This document shows, piece after piece, positions 1 through 9,775 of a stretch of 64,000 nucleotides of DNA (within the stretch, counting starts at the first letter, position 1; the number at the start of each line of letters is the position of its first letter). The notes under the pieces are model-generated. The model had not been told where the DNA came from and did not search any database. It worked only from the letters and a program-made list of their open reading frames with translations. A program made the translations under genes and the position numbers. The stretch comes from Providencia hangzhouensis (lineage in GTDB: Bacteria > Pseudomonadota > Gammaproteobacteria > Enterobacterales > Enterobacteriaceae): assembly GCF_029193595.2 (NCBI RefSeq), contig NZ_CP135052.1, positions 2,728,001 through 2,792,000 of the forward strand, given 5' to 3'.

Positions 1-1165
1 GATAAAACAGTTGTTCGTCATCAATACGACCGACCGTTGCACCGTGACCACACTTTACGTCGTCCGCATAAATCTCAAGCTGAGGTTTAGTATCAATTTC
101 AGCTTTTTCACCTAACAACAACGTATTGTTAGTCATCTGACCATCTGTTTTTAATGCATTCGGCGCTACTTTAATCATGCCATTAAAGACAGCTTTACTG
201 CTATCCATCGCAATGACTTTATGTAGTTGGCGGCTATTACAGTAACCCTTATTGTGCTCCAAATACGTACGAGTATCTGCAATTTCATTGCCTTTAGGCA
301 GCAATAAACTGTTAAGTTCAAATTCTGTATTTTCACCATCAAGGCGAGCACTGGTATGGTTTCGCGTTAATAATGCGCCAAGTAAAAAGCTCGTACTTTT
401 CACCCGACTATCGCGCCCAATAACAATATCATTGTGAGCAAAATGCTGAGCCTGACCATTTTCAATATTTAACTTAAAGTGACTAAAATCTGCATTATCA
501 CCGACTTCAACCGTTAAACGGCTGCCCGTCATGTGCATTTGGTCATTCAAACTGACATAATGCTCAATCACTTGAGCTTTGCTGTTCGCATCTAACGTTA
601 AATGGTAGCGATACTGGCTAATATTCGTAGCTTGTTTATCGCTGCTACCCGTTGAAATATTCAGCAGATACAATGGTTTCTCTGCTATTTTATTTGCAGC
701 AAGATGAACAACTAACGGTTGTACCGCCAAGCTTTCTGTTAAATGCAAGAAAATCTCGCTATTTACAGGCGAAGGAAGCAAGTCTTGGTTATCAAGCAAA
801 GACACTTGGAATGGCCCCATATCAATGGAGCTTAGTGCTGAACTATAGCGCCCATCAATTAAAACAAGGCGATAGGCGTCAATCGGCAGAGCCAATGCTT
901 CACAGTCTTTTGCTTCAACATCGCTATCACTAAAACGATACTGAGCCTCAAGTACCGTATTTAGTGGTGTATAGTGCCAATCTTCATGGCGAAACGCAGG
1001 CAAGCCAACTTGTTTTGCCATTTCCCAATGCGTTTTAGCATGTTGAGAATTCACACCGTGTCGTTGCTCAAACAATTCAGAAAAACGTGACATTGCTTGC
1101 TCATTGAGCTTTGCAACTTCAGCACGTTTTTGTGCTCTTTCACTGTTGGTCAATAAGCCAGCCAT
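1..1165 (-). CDS. sufD: SufD, Fe-S cluster assembly scaffold subunit (3' end cut by window)
   Basis: SufD is a structural part of the SufBC2D scaffold, which builds Fe-S clusters in the cytosol under iron limitation or oxidative stress. The gene runs off the left edge; about 388 residues are present. The start is the ATG at 1165 (protein begins MAGLLTNSE, like E. coli MAGLPNSSN), preceded by GGAGGAG and lying 26 bases inside the end of sufC, so the two are translationally coupled. The last visible residues, TVGRIDDEQLFY, match the conserved C-terminal beta-helix motif of SufD/SufB, so only some 35-45 residues are missing. sufS and sufE would be expected beyond the edge. No internal stop was seen in the part I translated. 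Confidence 0.95.
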   Translation of the reverse strand, partial: MAGLLTNSERAQKRAEVAKLNEQAMSRFSELFEQRHGVNSQHAKTHWEMAKQVGLPAFRHEDWHYTPLNTVLEAQYRFSDSDVEAKDCEALALPIDAYRLVLIDGRYSSALSSIDMGPFQVSLLDNQDLLPSPVNSEIFLHLTESLAVQPLVVHLAANKIAEKPLYLLNISTGSSDKQATNISQYRYHLTLDANSKAQVIEHYVSLNDQMHMTGSRLTVEVGDNADFSHFKLNIENGQAQHFAHNDIVIGRDSRVKSTSFLLGALLTRNHTSARLDGENTEFELNSLLLPKGNEIADTRTYLEHNKGYCNSRQLHKVIAMDSSKAVFNGMIKVAPNALKTDGQMTNNTLLLGEKAEIDTKPQLEIYADDVKCGHGATVGRIDDEQLFY

Positions 1166-1886
1166 AACCCTGCTCCTCCAGTTTTTTCGCTAAACTGAAA
1201 TCACCTGATTTGATGATTTTCCCTTGATATAACACGTGGACAAAGTCAGGCTTTACATAATCCAAAATGCGTTGATAGTGGGTTACGATAATAAATGAAC
1301 GTTCAGGCGAACGTAATGAATTCACACCGTTAGCCACAATTTTCAGCGCATCAATATCTAAACCGGAGTCAGTTTCATCAAGAATACACAATTGAGGCTC
1401 TAGAGCTGCCATCTGCAAGATATCGTTACGTTTTTTCTCACCACCGGAAAAACCCACGTTAACAGAACGAGCAAGTAAATCTTCTGGCATTTCTAATAAT
1501 TTGATTTTATCTTCAATAAAATCTTGGAAATCAAAACGATCTAATGCTTCTTGCTGGCGATATTCTCTGACCGCATTAACGGCGGTTTGTAAGAAAAATT
1601 GGTTACTGACCCCTGGAATTTCAACAGGGTATTGGAATGCGAGGAAAACGCCTTCCCCTGCACGCTCTTCTGGATCTAACTCAAACAGGTCTTTACCTTT
1701 AAACGTCACTTCACCGCTATCAATTTCATACTCTTCGCGGCCAGCAAGTGTGGCTGATAATGTACTTTTACCAGAGCCATTTGGGCCCATGATGGCGTGA
1801 ACTTCCCCTGGTTTTACTTCCAGAGATAACCCTTTTAAAATCTCATTACCTTCTACACTCACGTGTAAATCTTTAACACTTAACAT
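1140..1886 (-). CDS. sufC: SufC, ABC-type ATPase of the Suf scaffold
   Basis: 248-residue cytosolic ATPase that drives the conformational change of the SufBC2D complex during Fe-S cluster assembly. Walker A is GPNGSGKST (about residues 34-42), the ABC signature is FSGGEKKRN, and Walker B is LCILDETDSGLD, all intact. A His in IIVTHYQR forms the switch. There are no membrane segments, as expected for a soluble member of the ABC family. It lies 45 bases after sufB and overlaps sufD, so it is cotranscribed within sufABCD. Length equals the E. coli protein. Confidence 0.97.
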   Translation of the reverse strand: MLSVKDLHVSVEGNEILKGLSLEVKPGEVHAIMGPNGSGKSTLSATLAGREEYEIDSGEVTFKGKDLFELDPEERAGEGVFLAFQYPVEIPGVSNQFFLQTAVNAVREYRQQEALDRFDFQDFIEDKIKLLEMPEDLLARSVNVGFSGGEKKRNDILQMAALEPQLCILDETDSGLDIDALKIVANGVNSLRSPERSFIIVTHYQRILDYVKPDFVHVLYQGKIIKSGDFSLAKKLEEQGYGWLIDQQ

Positions 1887-1931
1887 ATTTACATGCCTTT
1901 AGCGCCTTAGCGCAAATAAACTCGATTAGGA

Positions 1932-3431
1932 TCAACCAACACTGTGCTCTAAGCTGATTGCCAGTAATTTTTGTGCTTCTACGGCAAATTCTAATGGAAG
2001 CTCCGAGAACACATCTTTACAGAAACCATTTACAATCATTGATATCGCATCGTCTTCGCTGATACCACGTTGTAAACAGTAAAATAACTGGTCTTCTCCA
2101 ATACGTGAGGTTGTCGCTTCATGTTCGAGCTGTGCCGTATTATTTTTAACTTCCACATACGGGAAAGTATGTGCACCGCACTGTGTACCAATTAACATAG
2201 AGTCACATTGGGTAAAGTTACGAGCATTATGTGCACTTGGTAAAATTTTCACTAAACCGCGATAACTGTTTTGGCTTTTACCTGCTGAAATACCTTTAGA
2301 AATAATCGTTGAACGGGTGTTTTTCCCGATATGGATCATTTTCGTTCCGGTATCTGCTTGCTGATTACCATTTGTTAATGCAACAGAGAAAAACTCACCG
2401 ACAGAGTTATCCCCCTTAAGGATAACGCTTGGGTATTTCCATGTGATGGCAGAGCCAGTTTCTGACTGCGTCCATGACATTTTTGAATTTTCACCTTCAC
2501 ACAATGCACGCTTAGTCACAAAGTTCAGGATCCCACCGGCTTCGCTATCTCCACCGGAGAACCAGTTTTGGACAGTCGAATATTTAACTTCGGCATCTTT
2601 ATGAATAATCACTTCAACAACCGCCGCATGGAGCTGATAGCTATCACGAACAGGCGCAGAACACCCTTCGATATAACTGACATAACTACCTTCATCGGCA
2701 ATTAAAATCGTACGCTCAAACTGGCCTGTTTTGGCTGCGTTGATCCTAAAATAAGTTGATAGCTCCATTGGACAATGTACGCCTTTTGGTACATACACAA
2801 ACGTACCATCTGAAGCTACCGCCGCATTTAATGCCGCAAAAAAGTTATCATGGCTCGAAACGACTGACCCGAGATATTTCTGCACCAGTTCAGGGTACTC
2901 TTGAATAGCCTCACTGAACGAACAAAAAATAACCCCATGTTTGGCTAAGTCATCACGGTAAGTTGTAGATACCGAGACCGAGTCAAAAATGGCGTCAACC
3001 GCAACAGCCTTCCCTTCACGTACAGGAACACCCAATTGGTTAAAAGCTTCTTCAACTTCAGCCGTTAAATAATTATTGGTTTCCGCTACACCTGTGCCTT
3101 GGGTTGCACCAGATTGCGAACCACAGGTATCATCACATGAGCCACAAGATGGCGCAGAATAATAGCTATAGTCTTGATAATCGAGATTTGGGTAATTCGC
3201 TTTAAGCCAATGAGGCTCTTCCATGCCTTTCCAGTGATTAAAGGCATCAAGACGGAATTGGAGCATCCACTCAGGCTCATTACGTTTTGCTGAAATTGCG
3301 CGGATCACATCTTCGTTGATGCCTTTCGCCATTTCATCAGTCGCGACTTCGGTAAAGAAGCCTTCTTTATAACGCTGGTCATCAAGCCAGCTTTGAACAT
3401 CATCGCCAACTTCTACATTGCTCTGTGACAT
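1932..3431 (-). CDS. sufB: SufB, Fe-S cluster scaffold subunit
   Basis: 499 residues against about 495 in E. coli. SufB receives sulfur from SufSE and nucleates the cluster with SufC and SufD. The N-terminal third carries a Cys-rich stretch ([10 protein letters not shown], near residue 96), a known SufB feature, and the C-terminal beta-helix holds the conserved core with [17 protein letters not shown]. The ATG at 3431 follows sufA after 16 bases. Operon order sufA-sufB-sufC-sufD is the enterobacterial one. Confidence 0.97.
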   Translation of the reverse strand: MSQSNVEVGDDVQSWLDDQRYKEGFFTEVATDEMAKGINEDVIRAISAKRNEPEWMLQFRLDAFNHWKGMEEPHWLKANYPNLDYQDYSYYSAPSCGSCDDTCGSQSGATQGTGVAETNNYLTAEVEEAFNQLGVPVREGKAVAVDAIFDSVSVSTTYRDDLAKHGVIFCSFSEAIQEYPELVQKYLGSVVSSHDNFFAALNAAVASDGTFVYVPKGVHCPMELSTYFRINAAKTGQFERTILIADEGSYVSYIEGCSAPVRDSYQLHAAVVEVIIHKDAEVKYSTVQNWFSGGDSEAGGILNFVTKRALCEGENSKMSWTQSETGSAITWKYPSVILKGDNSVGEFFSVALTNGNQQADTGTKMIHIGKNTRSTIISKGISAGKSQNSYRGLVKILPSAHNARNFTQCDSMLIGTQCGAHTFPYVEVKNNTAQLEHEATTSRIGEDQLFYCLQRGISEDDAISMIVNGFCKDVFSELPLEFAVEAQKLLAISLEHSVG

Positions 3432-3447
3432 AATCTGACTTCACATG

Positions 3448-3816
3448 TTAAACGCCGAAGCTTTCACCACACCCACAGGCATGTTGGGCTTTCGGGTTAT
3501 TGAATTTGAAAATTTGATTCAGCCCTTCTTGGACAAAATCAACGACTGTGCCATCAATAAATGGCATTGCTTCTTTTGGCACATAAAGATGTGCGCCATC
3601 GAGTTCAAATAACAGGTGTTGCTCTGTTGGGTTTTCGATCATTTCAAATACATAACCAAAACCCGCGCAGCCGGACTGTTTTACGCCAAGTGAAAGCCCT
3701 TTAGTGTTTGGGTTTTGCACCATCAATTTTTTGATTTGTTTTGCAGCGCTTTGTGTCAGGCTAACTCCCTGCCAATTGTTTTCATCAAATGAAAATGTCT
3801 CTACACCGTCAGTCAT
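3448..3816 (-). CDS. sufA: SufA, A-type Fe-S carrier protein
   Basis: 122 residues, same length as E. coli SufA. A-type carrier that passes Fe-S clusters from SufBCD to target apoproteins. The three cluster-ligand cysteines are visible: one in KQSGCAGFGY and two in ACGCGESFGV at the C-terminus. It is the first gene of the suf operon; its promoter should lie in 3817-3960. Regulation by Fur, IscR and OxyR is known for the E. coli operon, but I could not find a convincing operator for any of them here by eye. Confidence 0.97.
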   Translation of the reverse strand: MTDGVETFSFDENNWQGVSLTQSAAKQIKKLMVQNPNTKGLSLGVKQSGCAGFGYVFEMIENPTEQHLLFELDGAHLYVPKEAMPFIDGTVVDFVQEGLNQIFKFNNPKAQHACGCGESFGV

Positions 3817-4226
3817 ATTGACCCCACATTTCTTATGGCTTTTCAGCCTGTTATCAGGAGATTAACTCTGCCTACCCTATGGTAATGATTAGCTAATTGA
3901 CTTCAACCATTTGTTTTAAGAGGTTATAGCTATTTTAGCTCTTTTCTTGCTCATTATCAGGTTAAAAAACAAACAAACACCTAGCAAAATAAGATTAACC
4001 CATTGATAAATAATGAATAAGTAGAGTTGTATTTTTTATTCAAATTTGTACTAAATAATACACTTAAATGACACAAATTAATAAAGATGCATTTATTATA
4101 CAACTTAATTAACTTGATAAAAAATGAATTTATAGAAAGAATGGCCATATAACCATACAAGAACAAGGGTTTTATAGGGTGTTCTGGCATTTAATTAGCC
4201 AAAAAACCCTATATATAGAATGGTTA
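3817..4226. other. Intergenic region: suf promoter side and an inverted repeat
   Basis: 410 bases without a credible gene. The part next to sufA must hold the suf promoter; TATGGTAAT (3879-3887) resembles one half of an IscR type-2 site but the other half does not fit. An inverted repeat lies at 4173-4213 (TATAGGGT ... ACCCTATA with an inner TGGC/GCCA), just downstream of menI, and may act as its terminator, although the T-run is poor. The 69-codon frame at 3981-4190 has low-complexity composition and no ribosome binding site. Confidence 0.5.
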
Positions 4227-4643
4227 TTATTCAAATAATACCGCAGTTGTCAGGCGAGAAGTACAACACAATTTGCCTTGTTCATTGAAAATTTCAATAT
4301 TCCACACTTGCTGGCGACGTCCTAAATGAATAGGCTTACAAATACCTTTTACAACCCCTGAGCGAGCAGCACGAACATGATTTGCATTGATTTCCAACCC
4401 GACCACCTTTTGTTCCCCTTCCGAGCACATATAACCCGCAATTGAACCCAAGGATTCGGCTAACACAACAGAAGCACCGCCATGCAATAACCCAAAAGGC
4501 TGTTTGGTACGATGATCGACAGGCATTATTCCCTCTAAATAATCATCTCCAATTGCCGTGATTTCAATGCCAAGATGCCCTAACATGCAGGTTTTTGACA
4601 TTTCAGCGAGTTGTTGCAAATTAAATTGACGTTTCCAAATCAT
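4227..4643 (-). CDS. menI: MenI/YdiI, 1,4-dihydroxy-2-naphthoyl-CoA thioesterase
   Basis: 138-residue hotdog-fold thioesterase that hydrolyses DHNA-CoA to DHNA in menaquinone synthesis. It contains the family signature QPFGLLHGGASVVLAES (around residues 48-65), with the Gln/His/Glu residues of the HGG-type active site, and the KVVGLEINANHVR strand; the sequence closely follows E. coli YdiI. Its ATG overlaps the ydiJ stop (TAATG), so it is translated from the ydiJ message, as in E. coli. Confidence 0.95.
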   Translation of the reverse strand: MIWKRQFNLQQLAEMSKTCMLGHLGIEITAIGDDYLEGIMPVDHRTKQPFGLLHGGASVVLAESLGSIAGYMCSEGEQKVVGLEINANHVRAARSGVVKGICKPIHLGRRQQVWNIEIFNEQGKLCCTSRLTTAVLFE

Positions 4644-7600
4644 TAAACTATCTCCAACAGTGCTTGAATCGGATGTTTTATCGATACATTTTCCATTCGC
4701 TTAACTTGGCTACGGCAAGAATAACCTGAACTTAAACAGCGATCTTTTGGCAAAGAAGACATCGCGCCTTTCCACGATAAATCATAAATTCCTTTTGAAT
4801 TTTGAAGATTGGCCACTTCGTGCCCATAAGTCCCTGCCATGCCACAACAGCCAACACTAACATTATTTAATGTTTGCCCAAAGCGAGCAAATAACGCTGC
4901 CCATTGATTCGCACTATTAGGTAAAGCCGTTGATTCCGTACAATGACCGAAAAAATACCATGGTTGTGTCGAAGCCACTTGCACATTGTGTGGTTCAGGC
5001 AATGTCATTAACCACTCATGCGCCAACATCACCGTAAATTGGCACTGTTCTTTACCTAAAATTTCATGGTATTCATCGCGATAACAAAGTACCAGTGCAG
5101 GGTCAACACCGACCATTGGTAACTGTAATTTTGCCACTCGATTTAAAAAGTCCGCTGTCTTGCGAGCTGTTTTAGCAAATTTCGCTAAAAAACCTTTGAT
5201 ATGTTGCGCTTTTCCATTCGGTGAAAACGGTAACAATACAGGTTTAAGACCTAACTTTTCAATTAAGCGGACAAAATCTGCCACCACTTTGGCATCGTAA
5301 TAGCTAGTGAAAGGGTCTTGAACCACCAGCACATATTTTTCACGCTGTGAATCCGCCATACTTTCAAGTTGTTCAAGCGTAACAGAAACCGCGGCATGGC
5401 CTGAAAGTTCTTGTTTTAATGTGGGTTGAGAAAATAACGGTAAATCCACCATACCAATGGTGTGTTGGCTCAGTTTTTGCACCACCAGTTGACGTAAAAA
5501 GAAATTAAATACGCTAGGTACCTTGGAAAGTATTGGTGCACTCGCTTCGACGTTTGCAACAATATGGTCCCGAATAGGTCGCAAATAACGCCCATGATAC
5601 AATGCTAAAAATTTAGCTCTAAATGATGGCACATCAATTTTAATCGGGCATTGTGTTGAGCAGGCTTTACAGGCGAGGCACCCAGCCATTGAAGCTTTCA
5701 CTTCATGAGAAAAATCATAATCCCCTTGCTTCGCACGCCAAGTATTACGGGTTTTCTCGATTAAGCCTCTTAATGAAGGCTGGTTGTGCGTAATTCCTTT
5801 TTCAAGGTGTTCTGGTGTAACGCCTTGTTCCGCTAGCAACCTTAACCATTCACGAACAAGTGTTGCACGGCCTTTCGGAGAATGGACTCGTTGACCACTC
5901 ACCTTCATCGATGGGCACATTGGGCTCTTTACATCAAAATTGAAACACAGCCCATTGCCATTACACTCCATAGCACCACGGAACTCTTGGCGCATTTGGA
6001 CTGGAATTTGCCGGTCATACGTTCCTCGCTTGATGTCATCAACCTGCTTCATCGGTGCATCCAACCCCGCAGGTGGGCAAATTTTACCTGGATTCAAACG
6101 GTTATCGGGGTCAAATGCCGCTTTAATATTCCGAAGCTCACCGTATAATACATCGCCAAAAAATTCAGGACTATATTGCGCACGGAAACCTTTCCCATGT
6201 TCACCCCACAAAAGCCCACCATATTTAGCGGTTAATGCCACAATTTCATCAGAAATTTGTTTCATCAATACTTCTTGCTGCGGATCACACATATCAAGCG
6301 CAGGACGGACATGTAATACCCCTGCGTCCACGTGACCAAACATGCCATAATTCAAGTTGTGACTGTCTAATAATGCACGGAATTCCACTATATAATCAGC
6401 AAGATGCTCAGGAGGAACACAAGTATCCTCAACAAACGGAATTGGCTTTGCAGCCCCCTTGCTGTTCCCTAACAGCCCAACTGCTTTTTTACGCATGTTA
6501 TAAATGCGCGTAATATCTTCAAGGTCATGACAGGTTTGATAACCAATCACGCCGGCTTGGTTATTCGCCATTAACTCATCAAGCCGCTGACAAAGGCTTT
6601 CAGTTAATTGGTTAATTTCCGCTTCATCATCACCACTAAACTCAACAATATTCAGCCCCAACATTTCCTTATTTGGAATGTCAGTAATCAATGCTTTAAC
6701 TGAGTGCCAAACAATATCTTCACGCGCTAAATTCAATACTTTCGAGTCAACTGTTTCAACAGACAAGGCTTTTGCATCAACCATAAAAGGTGCATTACGC
6801 AATGCGGACTCAAAAGAGTCATATTTGACGTTTACTAAGCGGCGTACTTTTGGCAAAGGTGTGATATCAAGCGTCGCCTCGGTAATAAAGGCTAAAGACC
6901 CTTCAGACCCAGTCAAGATACGGGTAAGGTCAAATTCTGTTAGTTCATCATTAAATACATGACGTAAATCATACCCTGTCAGGAAACGATTTAACTTGGG
7001 AAATTTTTCTTCAATTAATGGACGTTGCTCTAAACAGCGTTCTAATACTGTTTTATATATACGCCCCACTGTTGAATCTTCTGACGCAATCGTTTGGGCG
7101 AGTTCGATAGGCATAGCACGTGTATCTAGGCATTCTCCACCTAACACCATGGCTTTAACGCCTAACACGTGATCAGAGGTTTTACCATATACTAATGAGC
7201 CTTGACCTGATGCGTCAGTGTTGATCATTCCACCTAATGTTGCTCGGTTGCTGGTAGATAGCTCCGGCGAAAAGAAATAACCGTAAGGTTTGAGGTATTG
7301 ATTTAATTGGTCTTTGATGACCCCAGCCTCAACTTTAACCCAACCTTGCTCTGGGTTTATTTCTAAAATCCTATTCATATAACGGGACATATCCACAACA
7401 ATCCCTTCAGTTAAGGATTGCCCATTAGTTCCCGTCCCACCACCCCGAGGTGTAAAGCTGAGCTCACGAAATTTCGCTTGCCCCGCAAGCCGAGTGATAA
7501 TTTGTACATCTGCACTCGAACGCGGAAATACAACCGCTTGGGGTAATAGTTGGTAAATACTATTATCTGTTGCCATGGATAAACGCTCAGCATAGCTGGT

Positions 7601-7696
7601 GCCGTTATCCCCAGTAAAACCCTGTTCTTGTAGCTCATGCAAGAACTCAATAACTAGATGACTAAGATGAGGAGCTTCTGATATACGCGGGATCAT
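4643..7696 (-). CDS. ydiJ: YdiJ, FAD/Fe-S D-2-hydroxyglutarate dehydrogenase
   Basis: 1017 residues, essentially the E. coli YdiJ length. An N-terminal FAD-binding type 4 domain (TPRGGGTGTNGQSL near residue 82), a FAD oxidase C-terminal domain with GMFGHVDAGVLHVRP, then a 4Fe-4S ferredoxin-like part with CLACKACSTQCPIKIDVPSF (near 665), and a C-terminal CCG-type domain with SVGCCGMAGTYGHE. The family oxidises D-2-hydroxyglutarate and related 2-hydroxyacids and passes electrons to a membrane carrier. It heads the ydiJ-menI transcription unit. Specificity is taken from the E. coli homologue. Confidence 0.93.
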   Translation of the reverse strand: MIPRISEAPHLSHLVIEFLHELQEQGFTGDNGTSYAERLSMATDNSIYQLLPQAVVFPRSSADVQIITRLAGQAKFRELSFTPRGGGTGTNGQSLTEGIVVDMSRYMNRILEINPEQGWVKVEAGVIKDQLNQYLKPYGYFFSPELSTSNRATLGGMINTDASGQGSLVYGKTSDHVLGVKAMVLGGECLDTRAMPIELAQTIASEDSTVGRIYKTVLERCLEQRPLIEEKFPKLNRFLTGYDLRHVFNDELTEFDLTRILTGSEGSLAFITEATLDITPLPKVRRLVNVKYDSFESALRNAPFMVDAKALSVETVDSKVLNLAREDIVWHSVKALITDIPNKEMLGLNIVEFSGDDEAEINQLTESLCQRLDELMANNQAGVIGYQTCHDLEDITRIYNMRKKAVGLLGNSKGAAKPIPFVEDTCVPPEHLADYIVEFRALLDSHNLNYGMFGHVDAGVLHVRPALDMCDPQQEVLMKQISDEIVALTAKYGGLLWGEHGKGFRAQYSPEFFGDVLYGELRNIKAAFDPDNRLNPGKICPPAGLDAPMKQVDDIKRGTYDRQIPVQMRQEFRGAMECNGNGLCFNFDVKSPMCPSMKVSGQRVHSPKGRATLVREWLRLLAEQGVTPEHLEKGITHNQPSLRGLIEKTRNTWRAKQGDYDFSHEVKASMAGCLACKACSTQCPIKIDVPSFRAKFLALYHGRYLRPIRDHIVANVEASAPILSKVPSVFNFFLRQLVVQKLSQHTIGMVDLPLFSQPTLKQELSGHAAVSVTLEQLESMADSQREKYVLVVQDPFTSYYDAKVVADFVRLIEKLGLKPVLLPFSPNGKAQHIKGFLAKFAKTARKTADFLNRVAKLQLPMVGVDPALVLCYRDEYHEILGKEQCQFTVMLAHEWLMTLPEPHNVQVASTQPWYFFGHCTESTALPNSANQWAALFARFGQTLNNVSVGCCGMAGTYGHEVANLQNSKGIYDLSWKGAMSSLPKDRCLSSGYSCRSQVKRMENVSIKHPIQALLEIV

Positions 7697-7952
7697 TATT
7701 AACGATGACTCTTGTTGTTTAGTGTTCGCATTACTCGTTATGTACTATCTTTATTTTAAGTTGCACAATAGTGTCTTAGGTCTATGATGGGTTACCTTCA
7801 CAGCCTGTAAAGACAGCACAGCCGCTGATGACATTGTCATTATGAACCATATCACAATATTGTTTTTTTTAACCGTGAAAAAAAATTACGTTATTTTCAC
7901 CTAAAAATTTGCCACAGACACAGAATTTTCATTTGTAAAGGACCAGTCATTA

Positions 7953-9068
7953 ATGGAAAAATCGCAAAAACGCTTGGATCTTCCCAAACTTATTTTCGGC
8001 CTATTATCCATCGTTTTAATGATAGCAGCCTGCTTTTGGGTACTTAATCCATTTATTCTTGGCTTTGTATGGGCTGGAATGATGGTAATTGCTACTTGGC
8101 CACTATTATTAAGACTGGAAGCTCGCTTATGGCATAAGCGCTGGTTAGCTACATTGGTGATGGTTCTTCTTATATTACTGCTGTTCGTTATTCCATTGGG
8201 TATTCTAATTGGCAGTATCATTGAAAATAGCACACCACTTATTGATTTAGCGAAATCGCCGTCAAGCCTAACATTGCCTGATTTAGAATGGCTCAATACC
8301 ATTCCAATGGTGGGTGAGAAAATTTACTATGCATGGCATAGCTTAGTCGCCAGTGGGGGGAATGCTTTACTTGCTAAAATTCAACCCTATTTTGGCCAAG
8401 CTGCTGGCTGGTTTGCTACACAGGCCATTAGCGCAGGAAGATTTGTTTTTCACTTGATGCTAATGCTGCTATTTAGTGGCTTGCTCTATCTTAAAGGCGA
8501 ATCTGTCATGGTTAGCATCCGTCACTTTGCGGTCCGTCTCGCAGGGATCCGTGGGGATGCTGCCGTCGTGTTAGCGGCACAATCTATTCGAGCTGTTGCC
8601 CTTGGTGTCGTCGTCACCGCGCTAATTCAAGCCATCGTCGGAGGAATTGGACTTGCCTTGTCGGGTATTGGTTATGCGGCCATCTTAACTGTCTTGTTGT
8701 TTATATGCTGTGTGGCGCAATTGGGGCCTCTACTCATTATGGTGCCATCCGTCATTTGGCTATTTTGGACAGGTGATACGACATGGGGAATTATCCTTGC
8801 TATATGGGCCGCCGTTGTTGCCACTATGGATGGCGTTCTTCGCCCATGGCTCATTAAAATGGGGGCTGACTTACCAATGGTTCTGATCCTTGTTGGTGTT
8901 ATTGGTGGAATTTTATCATTTGGCATGATTGGTTTGTTTATTGGCCCTGTTGTATTAGCCGTTTCATATAGCTTATTAAAAGCTTGGATGAATGAGGTTG
9001 CAGTTCCAAGTGAAGACTTAACAGAAACTGAAAAATTTCTAGAAGAAGAGTTTTCGATTAAAAAGTAG
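7953..9068 (+). CDS. ydiK: YdiK, AI-2E family inner-membrane permease
   Basis: 371 residues with about eight hydrophobic segments and the typical AI-2E transporter layout: two N-terminal segments (near 17-55), a pair near 65-90, a soluble loop (about 90-150), then four further segments. The C-terminal tail is acidic and charged. The E. coli homologue has 370 residues and no firmly assigned substrate. It is divergent from ydiJ across 256 bases and is followed by rprA, the arrangement found in E. coli. The ATG at 7953 is preceded by AAAGGA (7937-7942) at somewhat long spacing. Confidence 0.93.
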   Translation: MEKSQKRLDLPKLIFGLLSIVLMIAACFWVLNPFILGFVWAGMMVIATWPLLLRLEARLWHKRWLATLVMVLLILLLFVIPLGILIGSIIENSTPLIDLAKSPSSLTLPDLEWLNTIPMVGEKIYYAWHSLVASGGNALLAKIQPYFGQAAGWFATQAISAGRFVFHLMLMLLFSGLLYLKGESVMVSIRHFAVRLAGIRGDAAVVLAAQSIRAVALGVVVTALIQAIVGGIGLALSGIGYAAILTVLLFICCVAQLGPLLIMVPSVIWLFWTGDTTWGIILAIWAAVVATMDGVLRPWLIKMGADLPMVLILVGVIGGILSFGMIGLFIGPVVLAVSYSLLKAWMNEVAVPSEDLTETEKFLEEEFSIKK

Positions 9069-9083
9069 TACGTAGTTGATTAG

Positions 9084-9116
9084 TAGCAGGCATGTTCAAG
9101 CAAGACATGCCTGCTA
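9084..9116 (+). terminator. Hairpin after ydiK, possible terminator
   Basis: A 12-bp perfect stem (TAGCAGGCATGT / ACATGCCTGCTA) starts 15 bases after the ydiK stop. It is strong but lacks a T-run, so it may stabilise the 3' end rather than terminate. Confidence 0.5.
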
Positions 9117-9247
9117 ACTTAATAAGTATTGCTCCATTAATATTTAGAAACAATATTTAACATTCTAACGTTAGTATTTAGTCTAATTTATGTTAACATA
9201 AATCTATTGAATTAATTCTCTTTAAGTAACAATGAGTAATATTAATA

Positions 9248-9275
9248 TTGAGAGTGTTCTTAATGATTGTATAAT
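9248..9275 (+). promoter_or_regulatory. Sigma-70 promoter of rprA
   Basis: TTGAGA (9248-9253), a 16-base spacer and a perfect TATAAT (9270-9275) predict a start near 9282, upstream of the conserved RprA 3' end. I could not identify the RcsB box that controls E. coli rprA. Confidence 0.65.
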
Positions 9276-9281
9276 ATGAAT

Positions 9282-9410
9282 AGTTTAATATTCTATTATT
9301 GAATCATATGGATATAAAAAGCGATGCCCCTCCCTTTTTAGGCATCGCTTTATTTAACTGAATTGCTGTGTGTAGTCTTTGCCTGTCAGCCCATGATAGG
9401 CTTTTTTTTT
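9282..9410 (+). ncRNA. rprA: RprA small regulatory RNA
   Basis: RprA is an Hfq-dependent small RNA that activates rpoS translation in E. coli. The core GAATTGCTGTGTGTAGTCTT (9359-9378) is identical to the E. coli RNA and is followed by an 8-bp terminator stem (GCCTGTCA / TGATAGGC, 9381-9401) and nine Ts. Position downstream of ydiK is also conserved. Unlike the E. coli RNA, the middle carries a strong 11-bp hairpin (AAAGCGATGCC / GGCATCGCTTT, 9318-9351) with CCTCCC in the loop. The 5' end is inferred from the promoter; predicted length is about 128 nt against about 105 in E. coli. Confidence 0.85.
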
Positions 9411-9775
9411 ATCCTCATTTAATATGAATATTATTCATATCGTAATCAGAACATCACTTTATAATTATTGATTAATATCAATTTTTGACATAACTAGCAG
9501 TTTTCATACTCCTTTAGCGTTATATAATTAAATAACTTTCGTTATTTCTATTTAAGATATATTTTCTGTTCAAATCAAATACACAAAATAAGAGTAATTA
9601 TATTCGTTTTTTATTTATACCTAAAAAGTATTATATGAATATTTATTTAGAACTGTTTGCTATCAACCTATTAATAATAGTATTAATCAATTTCTGTAAT
9701 AGGTAATTTTAATCAAATAAATGCGAAGGCTGAATGTTATTCACATTCAGCCTTGATAATTAAAAAACGAGATAA
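9411..9775. other. AT-rich intergenic region with the ppsA terminator
   Basis: 365 bases, very AT-rich. The only element I can support is an inverted repeat AAGGCTGAATG / CATTCAGCCTT (9726-9754), placed just after the ppsA stop. Read on the minus strand it is followed by a T-rich stretch and probably terminates ppsA. I see nothing else. Confidence 0.6.

Noticed and set aside
652..933. 93-codon plus-strand frame
   Set aside because: Lies fully antisense to sufD, which has a clear family match.
3879..3887. IscR type-2 operator at the suf promoter
   Set aside because: Only one half-site (TATGGTAAT) fits; the other half lacks the required A and A positions.
3981..4190. 69-codon minus-strand frame in the suf upstream region
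   Set aside because: Low-complexity AT-driven composition, no ribosome site, no recognisable motif.
5940..6335. 131-codon plus-strand frame
   Set aside because: Antisense shadow of ydiJ; composition mirrors the real gene.
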